A stretch of 64,000 nt of DNA from positions 1 to 64,000 of the forward strand of contig CBFICS010000006.1 of assembly GCA_965661055.1 (NCBI GenBank). The letters run 5' to 3'. The notes below the pieces were generated by a model. The model saw nothing but the letters and a program-made list of their open reading frames with translations, did no database searches and was not told the origin of the DNA. The position numbers and the translations under genes are program-made. Positions 8,048 through 16,659 of the stretch are shown one piece after another (positions within the stretch are counted from its first letter, which is position 1; every line of letters starts with the position of its first letter). Source of the stretch: CBFHSF01 sp965661055. Its GTDB lineage: Bacteria > Bacteroidota > Bacteroidia > Flavobacteriales > Schleiferiaceae.

Positions 8048-8704
8048 ATGAAGTTTTTCATAGACACAGCCAATCTAGACCAAATTAAAGAAGCTCAAGA
8101 CCTAGGGGTACTTGACGGAGTAACTACCAACCCTAGCCTTATGGCCAAGGAAGGAATTACTGGAAAAGAAAACGTAATCAACCACTACAAAGCCATTTGT
8201 AACATCGTAGAAGGTGATGTAAGTGCAGAGGTGATTTCTACAGACTATGAAGGAATGATTGCTGAAGGAGAAGAATTAGCAGCTCTTGACTCTAAAATTG
8301 TGGTAAAAATACCAATGATTAAAGACGGAGTAAAAGCATTAAAATACTTTTCAGACAAGGGAATCAAAACAAATTGCACATTAGTATTTTCTCCAGGTCA
8401 GGCTCTTTTAGCTGCTAAAGCTGGAGCTACTTATGTGAGTCCTTTTATTGGAAGATTGGATGATATTTCAACCGATGGTTTAGATTTGATTGAAAAGATT
8501 CGAATTATCTATGACAACTACGGTTACGAAACACAAATACTTGCCGCTTCTGTACGTCACACCATGCACGTTATCAACTGTGCAGAAATTGGTGCAGATG
8601 TAATGACGGGGCCACTAAGCTCTATTACTGGACTTTTAAAACATCCATTAACTGACAGTGGTTTAGCCCAGTTCTTAGCCGATCACGCAAAGGCGAGTAA
8701 ATAA
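8048..8704 (+). CDS. fsa: Transaldolase-like fructose-6-phosphate aldolase
   Basis: The 218-residue product starts MKFFIDTANLDQI and contains the class I aldolase core: the DGVTTNPSL motif at about residues 24-32, a Schiff-base lysine in VVKIPM near residue 85, and the C-terminal HPLTDSGLAQF. The short length is typical of the FSA/TalC subfamily, which splits fructose 6-phosphate to dihydroxyacetone and glyceraldehyde 3-phosphate or works as a small transaldolase in the pentose phosphate pathway; the two cannot be told apart here. I chose the ATG at 8048 over an upstream TTG because the family starts at MKFF and the -7 box lies at 8015-8022. Confidence 0.9.
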   Translation: MKFFIDTANLDQIKEAQDLGVLDGVTTNPSLMAKEGITGKENVINHYKAICNIVEGDVSAEVISTDYEGMIAEGEELAALDSKIVVKIPMIKDGVKALKYFSDKGIKTNCTLVFSPGQALLAAKAGATYVSPFIGRLDDISTDGLDLIEKIRIIYDNYGYETQILAASVRHTMHVINCAEIGADVMTGPLSSITGLLKHPLTDSGLAQFLADHAKASK

Positions 8705-8715
8705 ACTTATAAAAA

Positions 8716-8752
8716 TCAAAAAAAAGGCTACTCGTTTGAGTAGCTTTTTTTT
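8716..8752. terminator. Bidirectional intrinsic terminator
   Basis: GCTACTC (8727-8733) and GAGTAGC (8738-8744) form a 7-bp stem with a GTTT loop. An A-run precedes it and a T-run (8745-8752) follows it, so it can stop transcription from both the aldolase gene and the convergent pirin gene. Confidence 0.85.
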
Positions 8753-9782
8753 ATCTTTTAAATATCACTTCACCCTTTTCTTCAAGTCGTCCGTCAGAGT
8801 GCTTGGCAAACCTGCCTAACTCTGCATCGTGAGCCTGCTCATGTGTTGGCCAAGGCCATCCACCAAATTGGCTGGATTGAAATTTTGAAATAACTTCTTG
8901 AATTTCATATTGAGAATTAGCTACAAAAGGACCGTATTGCGCAACGGGTTCGAACAGTGGTTTTCCTTGAAGCACTAATAAAAAAGCTTCCCCATTAGAT
9001 GAATTAACCACTTTCAACTCTTCTATAGAACGATTTTGAATCCTAGAATTCAATGGAACGGTAGCCCCATTAATCAACAAAGCATCTCCATTATAAAAAT
9101 ACAGATTTCTTGGGCAATCAGGTGCTTGTCTTGGTATTTCAATTTCTGCACCTGCGGGAATTTTAATTGTCCAAATACCCACATTATTTTCAGGGTTATT
9201 AGCCCATGAGTCAGGATTTGGTTTTACCCCTTTAACTTCATTAAATGCTCCGGCAATTACTCGTACAGAAGCTCCGTTTGAGTAGGTAAAGGATTCTATA
9301 TCTTCTCCCCAAAGCATTCCAAAGTGTGGATTTACTCCTTTGTCCTTACCAGGAAGGTTTAACCATATTTGAAAAATCTCTAAAGGATTATCTTCATGCC
9401 CCTTTAGCAGCGGAAACATTTCAGAGTGTTGAACTCCAGAACCAGCAGTCATCCATTGAACATCTCCTGAAGAGTATCGGCCGGCCGCACCTAAAGAGTC
9501 AGCATGATCTACTACCCCCTCCTCTACCACAGTAACGGTTTCAAATCCGTAATGAGGGTGGGCTGGAAACCCAGGAACTTTCTTTCCATGATACATTCTC
9601 CATCCATCCTTTATGGTAAAATCTTGACCTAACATTCTTCCAGTCAGGGGAACATTGGGCCCCATGTTTTCATTGGCCGATGGATACTCATCTCGGTGGT
9701 AAGCACAGAATAAAAAAGGATCTTCTGTTGCCCAAGGAAATGATAGAGGTGTAACTTTTAAACTTTCTTGATTCATAGTCAA
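8751..9782 (-). CDS. Pirin family protein
   Basis: The 343-residue product is a bicupin of the pirin family. The N-terminal cupin has the metal ligands in PAHPHYGFETVT (two histidines near residue 76) and GSGVQHSEM (His and Glu near residue 118), the usual 3-His/1-Glu iron site. The C-terminal cupin lacks such a site. Bacterial pirins are cytoplasmic iron proteins with quercetinase or redox-sensor roles, and the exact substrate is not predictable. The start may be ATG at 9782 or the ATG two codons later. The stop lies in the A-rich flank of the bidirectional terminator. Confidence 0.9.
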   Translation of the reverse strand: MTMNQESLKVTPLSFPWATEDPFLFCAYHRDEYPSANENMGPNVPLTGRMLGQDFTIKDGWRMYHGKKVPGFPAHPHYGFETVTVVEEGVVDHADSLGAAGRYSSGDVQWMTAGSGVQHSEMFPLLKGHEDNPLEIFQIWLNLPGKDKGVNPHFGMLWGEDIESFTYSNGASVRVIAGAFNEVKGVKPNPDSWANNPENNVGIWTIKIPAGAEIEIPRQAPDCPRNLYFYNGDALLINGATVPLNSRIQNRSIEELKVVNSSNGEAFLLVLQGKPLFEPVAQYGPFVANSQYEIQEVISKFQSSQFGGWPWPTHEQAHDAELGRFAKHSDGRLEEKGEVIFKR

Positions 9783-9803
9783 ATGGTAAAATTTGGACGA
9801 AAA

Positions 9804-9825
9804 TTAATCGAATGCAAACGATTAA
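9804..9825. promoter_or_regulatory. Inverted repeat upstream of the pirin gene
   Basis: TTAATCG (9804-9810) and CGATTAA (9819-9825) are perfect inverted arms separated by 8 bases, 22 bases before the pirin start on the minus strand. The spacing suits a dimeric regulator site. I see no -7 box match nearby, so this is only a candidate operator. The remaining intergenic bases to 9983 show nothing I can name. Confidence 0.3.
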
Positions 9826-9983
9826 AATTTTAATTTCGAAATTGCTATTCGTAACTTTTAAGGGGAGGAGGTTGGAGGCCCCGGACGAAAAAAATCTTGA
9901 GGTTGAAAATATTTTCTATGAAATTTTCATCTTTCAACTCCTGTCCCTAATCCTAAAACCAAGAAATTGAAAATATGTTTATG

Positions 9984-10012
9984 AAAAAAATGGATCCCTA
10001 AGGAATCCATTT
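9984..10012 (-). terminator. Intrinsic terminator containing the menB stop codon
   Basis: On the minus strand AAATGGAT and ATCCATTT (10005-10012 with 9988-9995) pair, and a run of seven T residues follows (9984-9990). The menB TAG stop (9998-10000) sits in the loop side of the hairpin, so the ribosome must clear the stop before the hairpin can form. Confidence 0.75.
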
Positions 10013-10837
10013 TATATCATCAAAGTTTGGTTTTCTTTTCTCTAAAAAGGCGTTTCTGCCTTCTTTAGCTTCTTCTGTCATATAGGCTAACCTAGTTGCC
10101 TCTCCAGCAAATACCTGTTGACCAACCATACCGTCATCTGTAAGGTTAAAGGCAAACTTTAACATCTTTATAGAGGTTGGTGACTTTTCTAAAATCTCTT
10201 GTGCCCATTGGTACGCTGTATCTTCTAATTCTGCATGCGGAATGGCAGCATTGACCATGCCCATATCAACCGCATCTTGCGCCGAGTAATTCCTTCCTAA
10301 AAAGAAAATCTCTCTGGCTTTTTTCTGCCCAACCATCTTAGCCAAATAAGCCGATCCGTAACCTCCATCAAAACTAGTTACATCAGCATCTGTTTGTTTA
10401 AAAATAGCATGCTCTTTACTGGCAAGGGTTAGGTCACAAACCACATGAAGTGAATGTCCACCACCAACTGACCAGCCCGGAACTACTGCTATTACAACCT
10501 TTGGCATAAAGCGAATTAATCGCTGTACTTCAAGAATGTTTAAACGAGGCATGCCATCGTCATCAACATACCCTTGGTGACCACGAGCATTTTGATCTCC
10601 ACCACTACAAAATGAATAAACACCATCTTTTGGCGAAGGACCTTCGGCAGAAAGTAAAACTACACCAATATTAGTGTCTTCTCTAGCATCTAAAAAAGCC
10701 TCATATAACTCTCCAACTGTTTTAGGTCTGAATGCATTTCTTACCTCAGGTCTGTTAAATGCTATACGTGCTACTTTACCACTTTTCTTATACGTAATAT
10801 CAGAATACTCCTTTACCGTTTTCCAATTCGCTGACAT
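9998..10837 (-). CDS. menB: 1,4-dihydroxy-2-naphthoyl-CoA synthase
   Basis: The 279-residue crotonase-fold enzyme closes the second ring of menaquinone, converting o-succinylbenzoyl-CoA to 1,4-dihydroxy-2-naphthoyl-CoA. MenB signatures are clear: FNRPEVRNAFRP, the FCSGGDQ oxyanion loop, GWSVGGGHSLH, the TDADVTSFDGGYGS loop with the catalytic Asp/Ser that marks MenB among crotonases, and the C-terminal KRKPNFDDIKWIP. The length is normal. It is the last gene of the minus-strand men cluster, 18 bases after menD, and ends in an intrinsic terminator. menA, menC and menE are not in the window. Confidence 0.96.
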   Translation of the reverse strand: MSANWKTVKEYSDITYKKSGKVARIAFNRPEVRNAFRPKTVGELYEAFLDAREDTNIGVVLLSAEGPSPKDGVYSFCSGGDQNARGHQGYVDDDGMPRLNILEVQRLIRFMPKVVIAVVPGWSVGGGHSLHVVCDLTLASKEHAIFKQTDADVTSFDGGYGSAYLAKMVGQKKAREIFFLGRNYSAQDAVDMGMVNAAIPHAELEDTAYQWAQEILEKSPTSIKMLKFAFNLTDDGMVGQQVFAGEATRLAYMTEEAKEGRNAFLEKRKPNFDDIKWIP

Positions 10838-10855
10838 ATCTGTTTCTTTAAAATT

Positions 10856-12538
10856 CTATTTAAGGGCGCTAAAATACTGTTTTAATTGTTCCGCGTTTTT
10901 TAGATGAGGAGTAAACACCTCTAAGATTTTTGCGGATTTTGAAGGGCTGTAAAAATCTTGTAAACATTCAACCAGCTCTGCTTCTGAAGAAACACAATCA
11001 TAATCAAGGTTAAATGATTTTGCTATGCCCTCTGCGGTAAACCCATGATGAGACTCAAAGTGTTTTTCAAGTTGACCGGTACTCTGGGGCCCTGGTATAT
11101 ACCTAAAAATACCTCCCCCTCCATTGTTAATTACAATAATTCTTAGCTGGTTAGAAAGATGGTTATTAAACAATGCATTGCTATCGTAGAAAAAGCTAAT
11201 ATCACCGGTTAACACAACACTGAGTACATTAGAAATAATTGAAAACCCTGCTGCTGTGCTGGTAGTTCCATCAATTCCTGAAGTCCCGCGATTACAATAC
11301 TGATGGACATTTCTTCCCTCTTCAAATAGCTGAGCATATCGAATCGGGGTTGAATTTGCCAAGTGAAGGTCTGCCTCATCGGGTATAAAATTTAGAACCT
11401 GATAAATGGCTTGCATATCTCCCCACTCTAAGGCTGAAACATATTCATTGTGTAGCTTTTCAGAAGACTCCTTTCTTTGTAACCATTGTCTTTTGTATTC
11501 CTCAACACTATCACTTTGATTTATGGAGAGAGAATTTAAAAAATCTTCTGGGTGCGTATCAATACTTCGTGTAAGGACTTGGTACGTGTCTGGGTGAGGA
11601 GTTCCTTCACCAACATGCCAATGTTCAATCGGACGATGAGTTCGCAGAAATGCCTTTACCTTTTTTGAAACAACGGCCCCTCCAAGGGTAATCAAAAGCT
11701 CTGGTTTTAATTTGGCTTGCTCATCCCCCGAAAGGGGCATTAAATATCTATCAATATGACCAAATCCTTCAGGTATTTTTAAATTGCTTGTGCTTTCAAA
11801 TAACACCACTACTGTTGGATCTTGTGCCAGTCTTTTTAATATTTCCTCGTTTTGTGAATTAGGATCAGATTGTCCAATCAAAATAATTTTTCTCTTGTAA
11901 GAACTCCAAATTTGATTTAACTCCTCTTTGGCTGACGCGCTTAAAACCGAATGAGATGGATACCTAAAAATGGCTTTCGCCGGAGTATCCTCACCCTCAA
12001 AAACATCATAAAGGGGTTCATCAAACGGAATGTTAATATGAACAGGACCTCGGTTTGAGCCTGTCGATGCATTTAACGCTTCGTTGATTACTCTTTGATT
12101 ATAGGCAATGGTTTGAAAATCTTCAACGTCTCTAAAAAGACTTACTTCGTACCTAATGTGTTTTGAAAAAACTTCGTTTTGCCGAATGGTTTGTCCATCG
12201 TTTTGATCAACCCATTCAGCAGGCCTATCGGCAGTTACTACTACCAAGGGAATTCTTTGATAAAAGGCCTCAGCTATAGCTGGATAGTAATTTAAGGCGG
12301 CACTACCTGAAGTACAACAAATGACCACAGGCTTTTTTGAGGCTTGTGCCATGCCCATGGCAAAAAAGGCTGCCACCCTTTCATCGGGAATTACATAATT
12401 TGTAAAATAGTCGTCATTTGTAAACCCAATGACTAAGGGAGCGTTTCTTGACCCAGGAGAAAAAACAACATTCTCAACGCCATGTGCTTTGCACAAAGAC
12501 ACTAGATCTCTCACACTTTTCTTTGCTGATTGAATCAT
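10856..12538 (-). CDS. menD: SEPHCHC synthase (menaquinone biosynthesis)
   Basis: The 560-residue thiamine-diphosphate enzyme adds the succinic-semialdehyde unit from 2-oxoglutarate to isochorismate. It has the N-terminal pyrimidine-binding domain (VFSPGSRNAPL, and the glutamate-bearing VIPDERVAAFFAMG), a central domain, and the C-terminal diphosphate-binding GDISFFYDSNALFNN (GDxSFxxD...N) motif with INNGGGGIFRYIPG. Length and motifs fit MenD well. Its start overlaps the end of menF by 4 bases (ATGA type), indicating translational coupling. Confidence 0.96.
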   Translation of the reverse strand: MIQSAKKSVRDLVSLCKAHGVENVVFSPGSRNAPLVIGFTNDDYFTNYVIPDERVAAFFAMGMAQASKKPVVICCTSGSAALNYYPAIAEAFYQRIPLVVVTADRPAEWVDQNDGQTIRQNEVFSKHIRYEVSLFRDVEDFQTIAYNQRVINEALNASTGSNRGPVHINIPFDEPLYDVFEGEDTPAKAIFRYPSHSVLSASAKEELNQIWSSYKRKIILIGQSDPNSQNEEILKRLAQDPTVVVLFESTSNLKIPEGFGHIDRYLMPLSGDEQAKLKPELLITLGGAVVSKKVKAFLRTHRPIEHWHVGEGTPHPDTYQVLTRSIDTHPEDFLNSLSINQSDSVEEYKRQWLQRKESSEKLHNEYVSALEWGDMQAIYQVLNFIPDEADLHLANSTPIRYAQLFEEGRNVHQYCNRGTSGIDGTTSTAAGFSIISNVLSVVLTGDISFFYDSNALFNNHLSNQLRIIVINNGGGGIFRYIPGPQSTGQLEKHFESHHGFTAEGIAKSFNLDYDCVSSEAELVECLQDFYSPSKSAKILEVFTPHLKNAEQLKQYFSALK

Positions 12539-13509
12539 ATTTTTAATGCTCCTTTCAAGGTTTGCATCTTATTTTCCGTTTCTCTCCATTCACTTTCAGG
12601 ATCAGAATCTTTAGTCAAACCTCCTCCGGCATACAAAACAACTCCTCCTTTAACCAATTGAAGACATCGTAAATTTACTAATAAATGAGAGGACTCTTCA
12701 GACACCACTCCCAGGTACCCACTAAATAATTTTCGATCTAAACCCTCTAAATCTTTAAGGATTTTTAAGGCATTATTTTTCGGTACACCGCAAACGGCTG
12801 GAGTTGGATGTAAAGCCTCCGTTACACTTTCAAAATTTTGAAAATCGGTGATTCTTCCAGAAATTTCTGTGCACAAATGCTTTACTGGACCGGCCTTTTT
12901 CTCGAAAAGATTTGAGGTTTCAATATTAGAAACTGAGTTTTCACCCAGAGCTTTAAGTATGTAATCGGTTACAAATTTTTGCTCTTCTAATTCTTTTTCT
13001 CCCCAATCTGAAGCATCAGAAGAAACCTTGGTTCCTGCTAAGCTCATGGTTTTTATGGCTTCGCGTTCACTCTGTATCAAAGTTTCTGGGGAGGCTCCTA
13101 ACCACGCTCCCGTTAACGGATGATTAAAAAAATAAACATTCGCATTGGGATAGTTTACTACCAAAGAAGAAAACCAGTCAACCACCTGATGGTTGCAAGT
13201 TATTTTTTGGTTCCTTGCGCACACTACTTTTTTCACATCAGTAGTATTCAGCAAATCAACCATCTTCTGAACCATTTCAATATACTCTTCCTTTGATTTT
13301 GAAGGGCTAATGGCCTCATCAAAAAAAAGCTCCTGCTGATCAATACCTTCGCACTTTGATTGCTTCAAAACAGAAAACGACAAGTGATTTCCCGAAAAGG
13401 GAGTCACCATAAACTTCATATCGCTTTTTGAAACACCTTCTTCTATTTCATAACGAGTTATAAAACTATCACCTGCCCAGCGTATGTAAGAGGTCCATCT
13501 ATTTTTCAT
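12535..13509 (-). CDS. menF: Isochorismate synthase (menaquinone branch)
   Basis: The 324-residue chorismate-binding enzyme isomerises chorismate to isochorismate. The C-terminal catalytic core is complete: VVCARNQKI, FFNHPLTGAWLGASPETLI, the MSLAGTK motif, the EISGRI segment, LHPTPAVCG and the final GGGLTKDSDPESEW Mg2+-binding motif. It is shorter at the N terminus than enterobacterial MenF (about 430 residues), which is usual in Bacteroidota. Genomic position between a thioesterase and menD supports MenF rather than EntC or a salicylate synthase. It overlaps the thioesterase gene by 11 bases. Confidence 0.92.
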   Translation of the reverse strand: MKNRWTSYIRWAGDSFITRYEIEEGVSKSDMKFMVTPFSGNHLSFSVLKQSKCEGIDQQELFFDEAISPSKSKEEYIEMVQKMVDLLNTTDVKKVVCARNQKITCNHQVVDWFSSLVVNYPNANVYFFNHPLTGAWLGASPETLIQSEREAIKTMSLAGTKVSSDASDWGEKELEEQKFVTDYILKALGENSVSNIETSNLFEKKAGPVKHLCTEISGRITDFQNFESVTEALHPTPAVCGVPKNNALKILKDLEGLDRKLFSGYLGVVSEESSHLLVNLRCLQLVKGGVVLYAGGGLTKDSDPESEWRETENKMQTLKGALKI

Positions 13510-13927
13510 GGACAGAAATAATCATATTGGTCAGTTTACAAAGCGAAATCAATTTTTGGTTTTCATCTTCTACACGAATAGACCAAACGTGAATTCTACC
13601 TCCCCTATGCTCTAGGGTGCCTTTGGCATAAACCATTCCCGATTTAATTGACCTTACATGGTTACACTGTATTTCAATTCCTACGGCTGCATTTCTTTCA
13701 ATGTTGAGATGAATAAGGCTACTTGCACTTCCTAAGGTTTCCACTAAAGCAGCTGTTGCCCCGCCATGAAGTAAGCCCATGGGTTGATGCACCTTTGAGT
13801 TGACCGGCATGGAAGCAGTTACTTGCATACCGTCTTCAGAGCAATCAATAAACCTTATTGACAAGGTCTCCATTAAAGTGTCTTTAGAATAGCTATTAAG
13901 CCTAGCTAGTACTTCTTCCTTATTCAT
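13499..13927 (-). CDS. Hotdog-fold thioesterase, probable DHNA-CoA hydrolase
   Basis: The 142-residue product is a PaaI/YdiI-type hotdog thioesterase: PMGLLHGGATAALVETLGS carries the conserved HGG and the catalytic acidic residue, and the sheet strands AVGIEIQCNHVRS and GMVYAKGTLEHRGGRIHVW follow. It is the first gene of the men cluster and overlaps menF, so it most likely cleaves 1,4-dihydroxy-2-naphthoyl-CoA after the MenB step (the MenI role). That role is an inference from context; the fold alone would also fit phenylacetyl-CoA or other aryl-CoA esters. Confidence 0.85.
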   Translation of the reverse strand: MNKEEVLARLNSYSKDTLMETLSIRFIDCSEDGMQVTASMPVNSKVHQPMGLLHGGATAALVETLGSASSLIHLNIERNAAVGIEIQCNHVRSIKSGMVYAKGTLEHRGGRIHVWSIRVEDENQKLISLCKLTNMIISVHEK

Positions 13928-13946
13928 TGCATGTGTATTATTCTGA

Positions 13947-13954
13947 CAAAGATA
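13947..13954 (-). promoter_or_regulatory. -7 box of the men operon
   Basis: The minus strand reads TATCTTTG, a full TAnnTTTG match, 20 bases before the thioesterase ATG at 13927. No clear -33 TTG is visible. It lies antisense just beyond the 3' end of the patatin gene's stop at 13985. Confidence 0.55.
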
Positions 13955-13984
13955 CTGAGTTTACTAAAAATTATTCTTTTAATG

Positions 13985-16207
13985 TCAGTGAACTTTATGG
14001 GCGAACTCTTCTAGTTTTTTCTGTATTCTATCTGATTCAAGAGATTTATTTATTCGCTTTTTCTCACTTTCAGTTAAATGCCAAGAAAGCGATAAGTCAT
14101 CTTCTATAGAGAGTAAAGAAAAATTGATGACGTCCATGTCAAAGTTTATCCAAGCCTGCGAATACATAGACACCTCATTTTCTGAGAACCGTTGCCAATT
14201 AGCAAAACTAGTCACTACCCCACCTACTGGTTTGACAAGAGCGTCTAATCGAGTGGTGTAAGGTGAGCCCGTTAGCTCATCTTTTTGAGGCCTATTGGCT
14301 AGCATTTTCACAAAAACAACGCCTGAGGTGTTCTCTTCAATCCACTCTTTAAACTGGAATAAAAACCTCAACGAAAGTTCAAACCCATCATTATCTCTTG
14401 CCCCCGCGTCAATGACCTCAATGGGCGGTGAGCTAGGCAAGGTAACCAAGGGCGTTATATAAGGAAACGTGGCGCTCATTCTCAAGGCCGTTGCAAACTG
14501 AAGGCTATCGGCCTGTTGTTGAACAAACATTTTAGACAATTCAATGGCGTCAAATGTCAATGGCGATTCGGGTAAATTTGGATTTTCTACTTTGGTTAAA
14601 AATGACAACCCTTGCGGGGAAATTAACAACCTTCTTCCATCGGAAATTATGGTAGGAGCCAAGATTAACAAGGGCATTTGTCCTGATTTTTCTAACTCTT
14701 TATACTCAACCAACTTTCTTTCAAAAAAGTGTTCAGTATTTTCATTGAGCTTTTGATCAAAGGCAAACCCTCTATCTCTCGGATATTTTTGACCTGAAAG
14801 TCTTACCGTTTCAAAATTGACAAACAAATCATTTACCACCATGCCAAAGCCTACGGGATTGAGTACATCTTTTCCAAGATTTACAAGTGGCTTGTGCATT
14901 AATAAGGCATTGTGGTCATTATTCAGTTTGCGATAAACCATTTCACGGTAAAAAGCAGCCCCTACCATTCCACCACTACTACCAGTCATTAAAAAGGTGT
15001 TATTCAACAAACCACCTTGTAATAAACTATCTGCTTTTTGAAGAACACCAAATGTCCATAATGAAGACCTTAATCCACCCCCACTACTATTAACGATAAC
15101 CAATTTCGGATTTTCATCTTCTGGAAATCTTGCCCTCCATTGATCTAGTTGTAGCAACATTTCAACTCTATCAGCTTCAATATTTTTATCGGAGGAAAGC
15201 CTTTTTAGGTTTTCAAATGAATAAGAAGCGGGTTTTGTACTGTAATCTAAACCATAAGCATAGTGTGTTTTTTGAAAACCCGGAATACCACTAAAGTAAT
15301 TAAAACCAATAAGGGCAATAACTCCAACGGTGTATGTCCACGTTTTAAACCATGAAAACAACGCCCCTGTAACGAGCAGGTAAACTGTCATCAACAACAC
15401 AATACTTGCACCGGCAGGAATTCTAAAAATGGGATTGTCAGAAGCAAGACTCAACGAAATAAAAAGGAGAATCAAAAGGATAAAAAATAGTCCAGCTTGG
15501 TTGTGGTGTTGCTGCAGGGTCTCACCGATTTCTATTTTAGAATAATGTTTTGAGTCTCGCGCTCTTCGTAACGAATAAAAGTTTTTTAAATAAATCTGAA
15601 CTCTGTGTTCTTGATCTAGTTCTAGTTGAGCATTTCCTTTTTTTCTCCAAAAAGTAAAAAACGACTTTTCTAATTTCTCTGAAACCGTATCAAGGGCTGT
15701 TTTTTTAAGAGTTCCAAAAAAATAGGTAAACACAACAAACAGCATAACCGCAACCCCAGTATTTAAGCTTACAATAAAAAAGAGCAATTCTTGGGTAGAA
15801 AATCCTTCTGCTGGTCCTTTAGTAAAAATTACATAAGAATAGTAAATCAGAAAGGTAACCGGAATAATAGAGTTGTTGACGCTAAATCGATACAGGGGTC
15901 TTGCAAGGGTAGCTAGAAAAGGAAATCTAAAACTATAGAAAATATAGCTACTTATATGAAACGCCATGATAAAAAGGCCAATCACACCTCCGGTAATAAA
16001 ATATGAAAGGGCTCCTACTCTATCTAAATATTCAGGAGTTTGAAATAAAAAGGGAATACCCAGTGAGCCGAAAAGACTTCCACCCACCATAAAGAAAAGG
16101 ACAATCCAGAATAAAATTAAAAGTAGACTTCTCCTAAGGTGGAGAATGAAAAGGTAAATTGGAAAAAACCAATACAGTCCTACTAAAAGTCTTTTTAACC
16201 TATACAT
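13985..16207 (-). CDS. Integral-membrane patatin-like lipase
   Basis: The 740-residue protein has about eight membrane helices in its first 310 residues. A soluble patatin domain follows: the oxyanion loop SGGGLRSS (about 375-382), the nucleophile elbow TGSSGGM with Ser near 411, and the DAGARDND motif with the dyad Asp near 600, replacing the usual DGG. It should hydrolyse acyl esters of lipids, either on the cytoplasmic face or in the periplasm, depending on topology that I cannot settle. The gene directly follows the DUF1569 gene (1-base overlap at 16207), so the OmpA, DUF1569 and patatin genes look like one transcript. Confidence 0.82.
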   Translation of the reverse strand: MYRLKRLLVGLYWFFPIYLFILHLRRSLLLILFWIVLFFMVGGSLFGSLGIPFLFQTPEYLDRVGALSYFITGGVIGLFIMAFHISSYIFYSFRFPFLATLARPLYRFSVNNSIIPVTFLIYYSYVIFTKGPAEGFSTQELLFFIVSLNTGVAVMLFVVFTYFFGTLKKTALDTVSEKLEKSFFTFWRKKGNAQLELDQEHRVQIYLKNFYSLRRARDSKHYSKIEIGETLQQHHNQAGLFFILLILLFISLSLASDNPIFRIPAGASIVLLMTVYLLVTGALFSWFKTWTYTVGVIALIGFNYFSGIPGFQKTHYAYGLDYSTKPASYSFENLKRLSSDKNIEADRVEMLLQLDQWRARFPEDENPKLVIVNSSGGGLRSSLWTFGVLQKADSLLQGGLLNNTFLMTGSSGGMVGAAFYREMVYRKLNNDHNALLMHKPLVNLGKDVLNPVGFGMVVNDLFVNFETVRLSGQKYPRDRGFAFDQKLNENTEHFFERKLVEYKELEKSGQMPLLILAPTIISDGRRLLISPQGLSFLTKVENPNLPESPLTFDAIELSKMFVQQQADSLQFATALRMSATFPYITPLVTLPSSPPIEVIDAGARDNDGFELSLRFLFQFKEWIEENTSGVVFVKMLANRPQKDELTGSPYTTRLDALVKPVGGVVTSFANWQRFSENEVSMYSQAWINFDMDVINFSLLSIEDDLSLSWHLTESEKKRINKSLESDRIQKKLEEFAHKVH

Positions 16208-16659
16208 TAATCCTCTTTAATCAATCCGAATTGAGTAAAATGGTGACGAATATGTTTATAATGCAATTGCCTTGTCTCAGTTCTATCCATCTCTCCGAAA
16301 CTTGGGTGAAATGACTGAAAATCTTCTACCTCCATAGTTTGAGCATTAAAGTACTGAAGCGCAGAAATTAATTTTTCAATATTGTTTTCAAAGGTGTCTA
16401 AATGATCATCGATCTTATAAAAGAAAGGCTGTGGAACTCCTTTTGGCAACGGTTTATCACTCATTAAGAACTGCTTCGCTTTCGGAACTACCTCTGCAGG
16501 AATGGAGAGCTTTCCTGACTTGAGTTTCAAGGAAGCCAACAAGCCAAGCCTTACGTGAACCAGCATTTCATTAGCCGTCATGGATCCCCACAGCGGCTGA
16601 GTATCTGGAGTTAGATTTTTAACTAAGGAAGGAACTTCTTGTAAAAAAAATGATTGCAT
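16207..16659 (-). CDS. DUF1569 (DinB-like fold) protein
   Basis: The 150-residue product has the pattern of DUF1569 proteins, which share the DinB/YfiT four-helix bundle: an early PLWGSMTANEMLVHV segment with the first metal-type histidine and a C-terminal HIRHHFTQFGL with the histidine pair. Such bundles usually bind a divalent metal and can act as small thiol-dependent transferases, but no substrate is known for this group. It starts exactly 1 base after the OmpA gene's stop and overlaps the patatin gene's start. Confidence 0.8.
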   Translation of the reverse strand: MQSFFLQEVPSLVKNLTPDTQPLWGSMTANEMLVHVRLGLLASLKLKSGKLSIPAEVVPKAKQFLMSDKPLPKGVPQPFFYKIDDHLDTFENNIEKLISALQYFNAQTMEVEDFQSFHPSFGEMDRTETRQLHYKHIRHHFTQFGLIKED

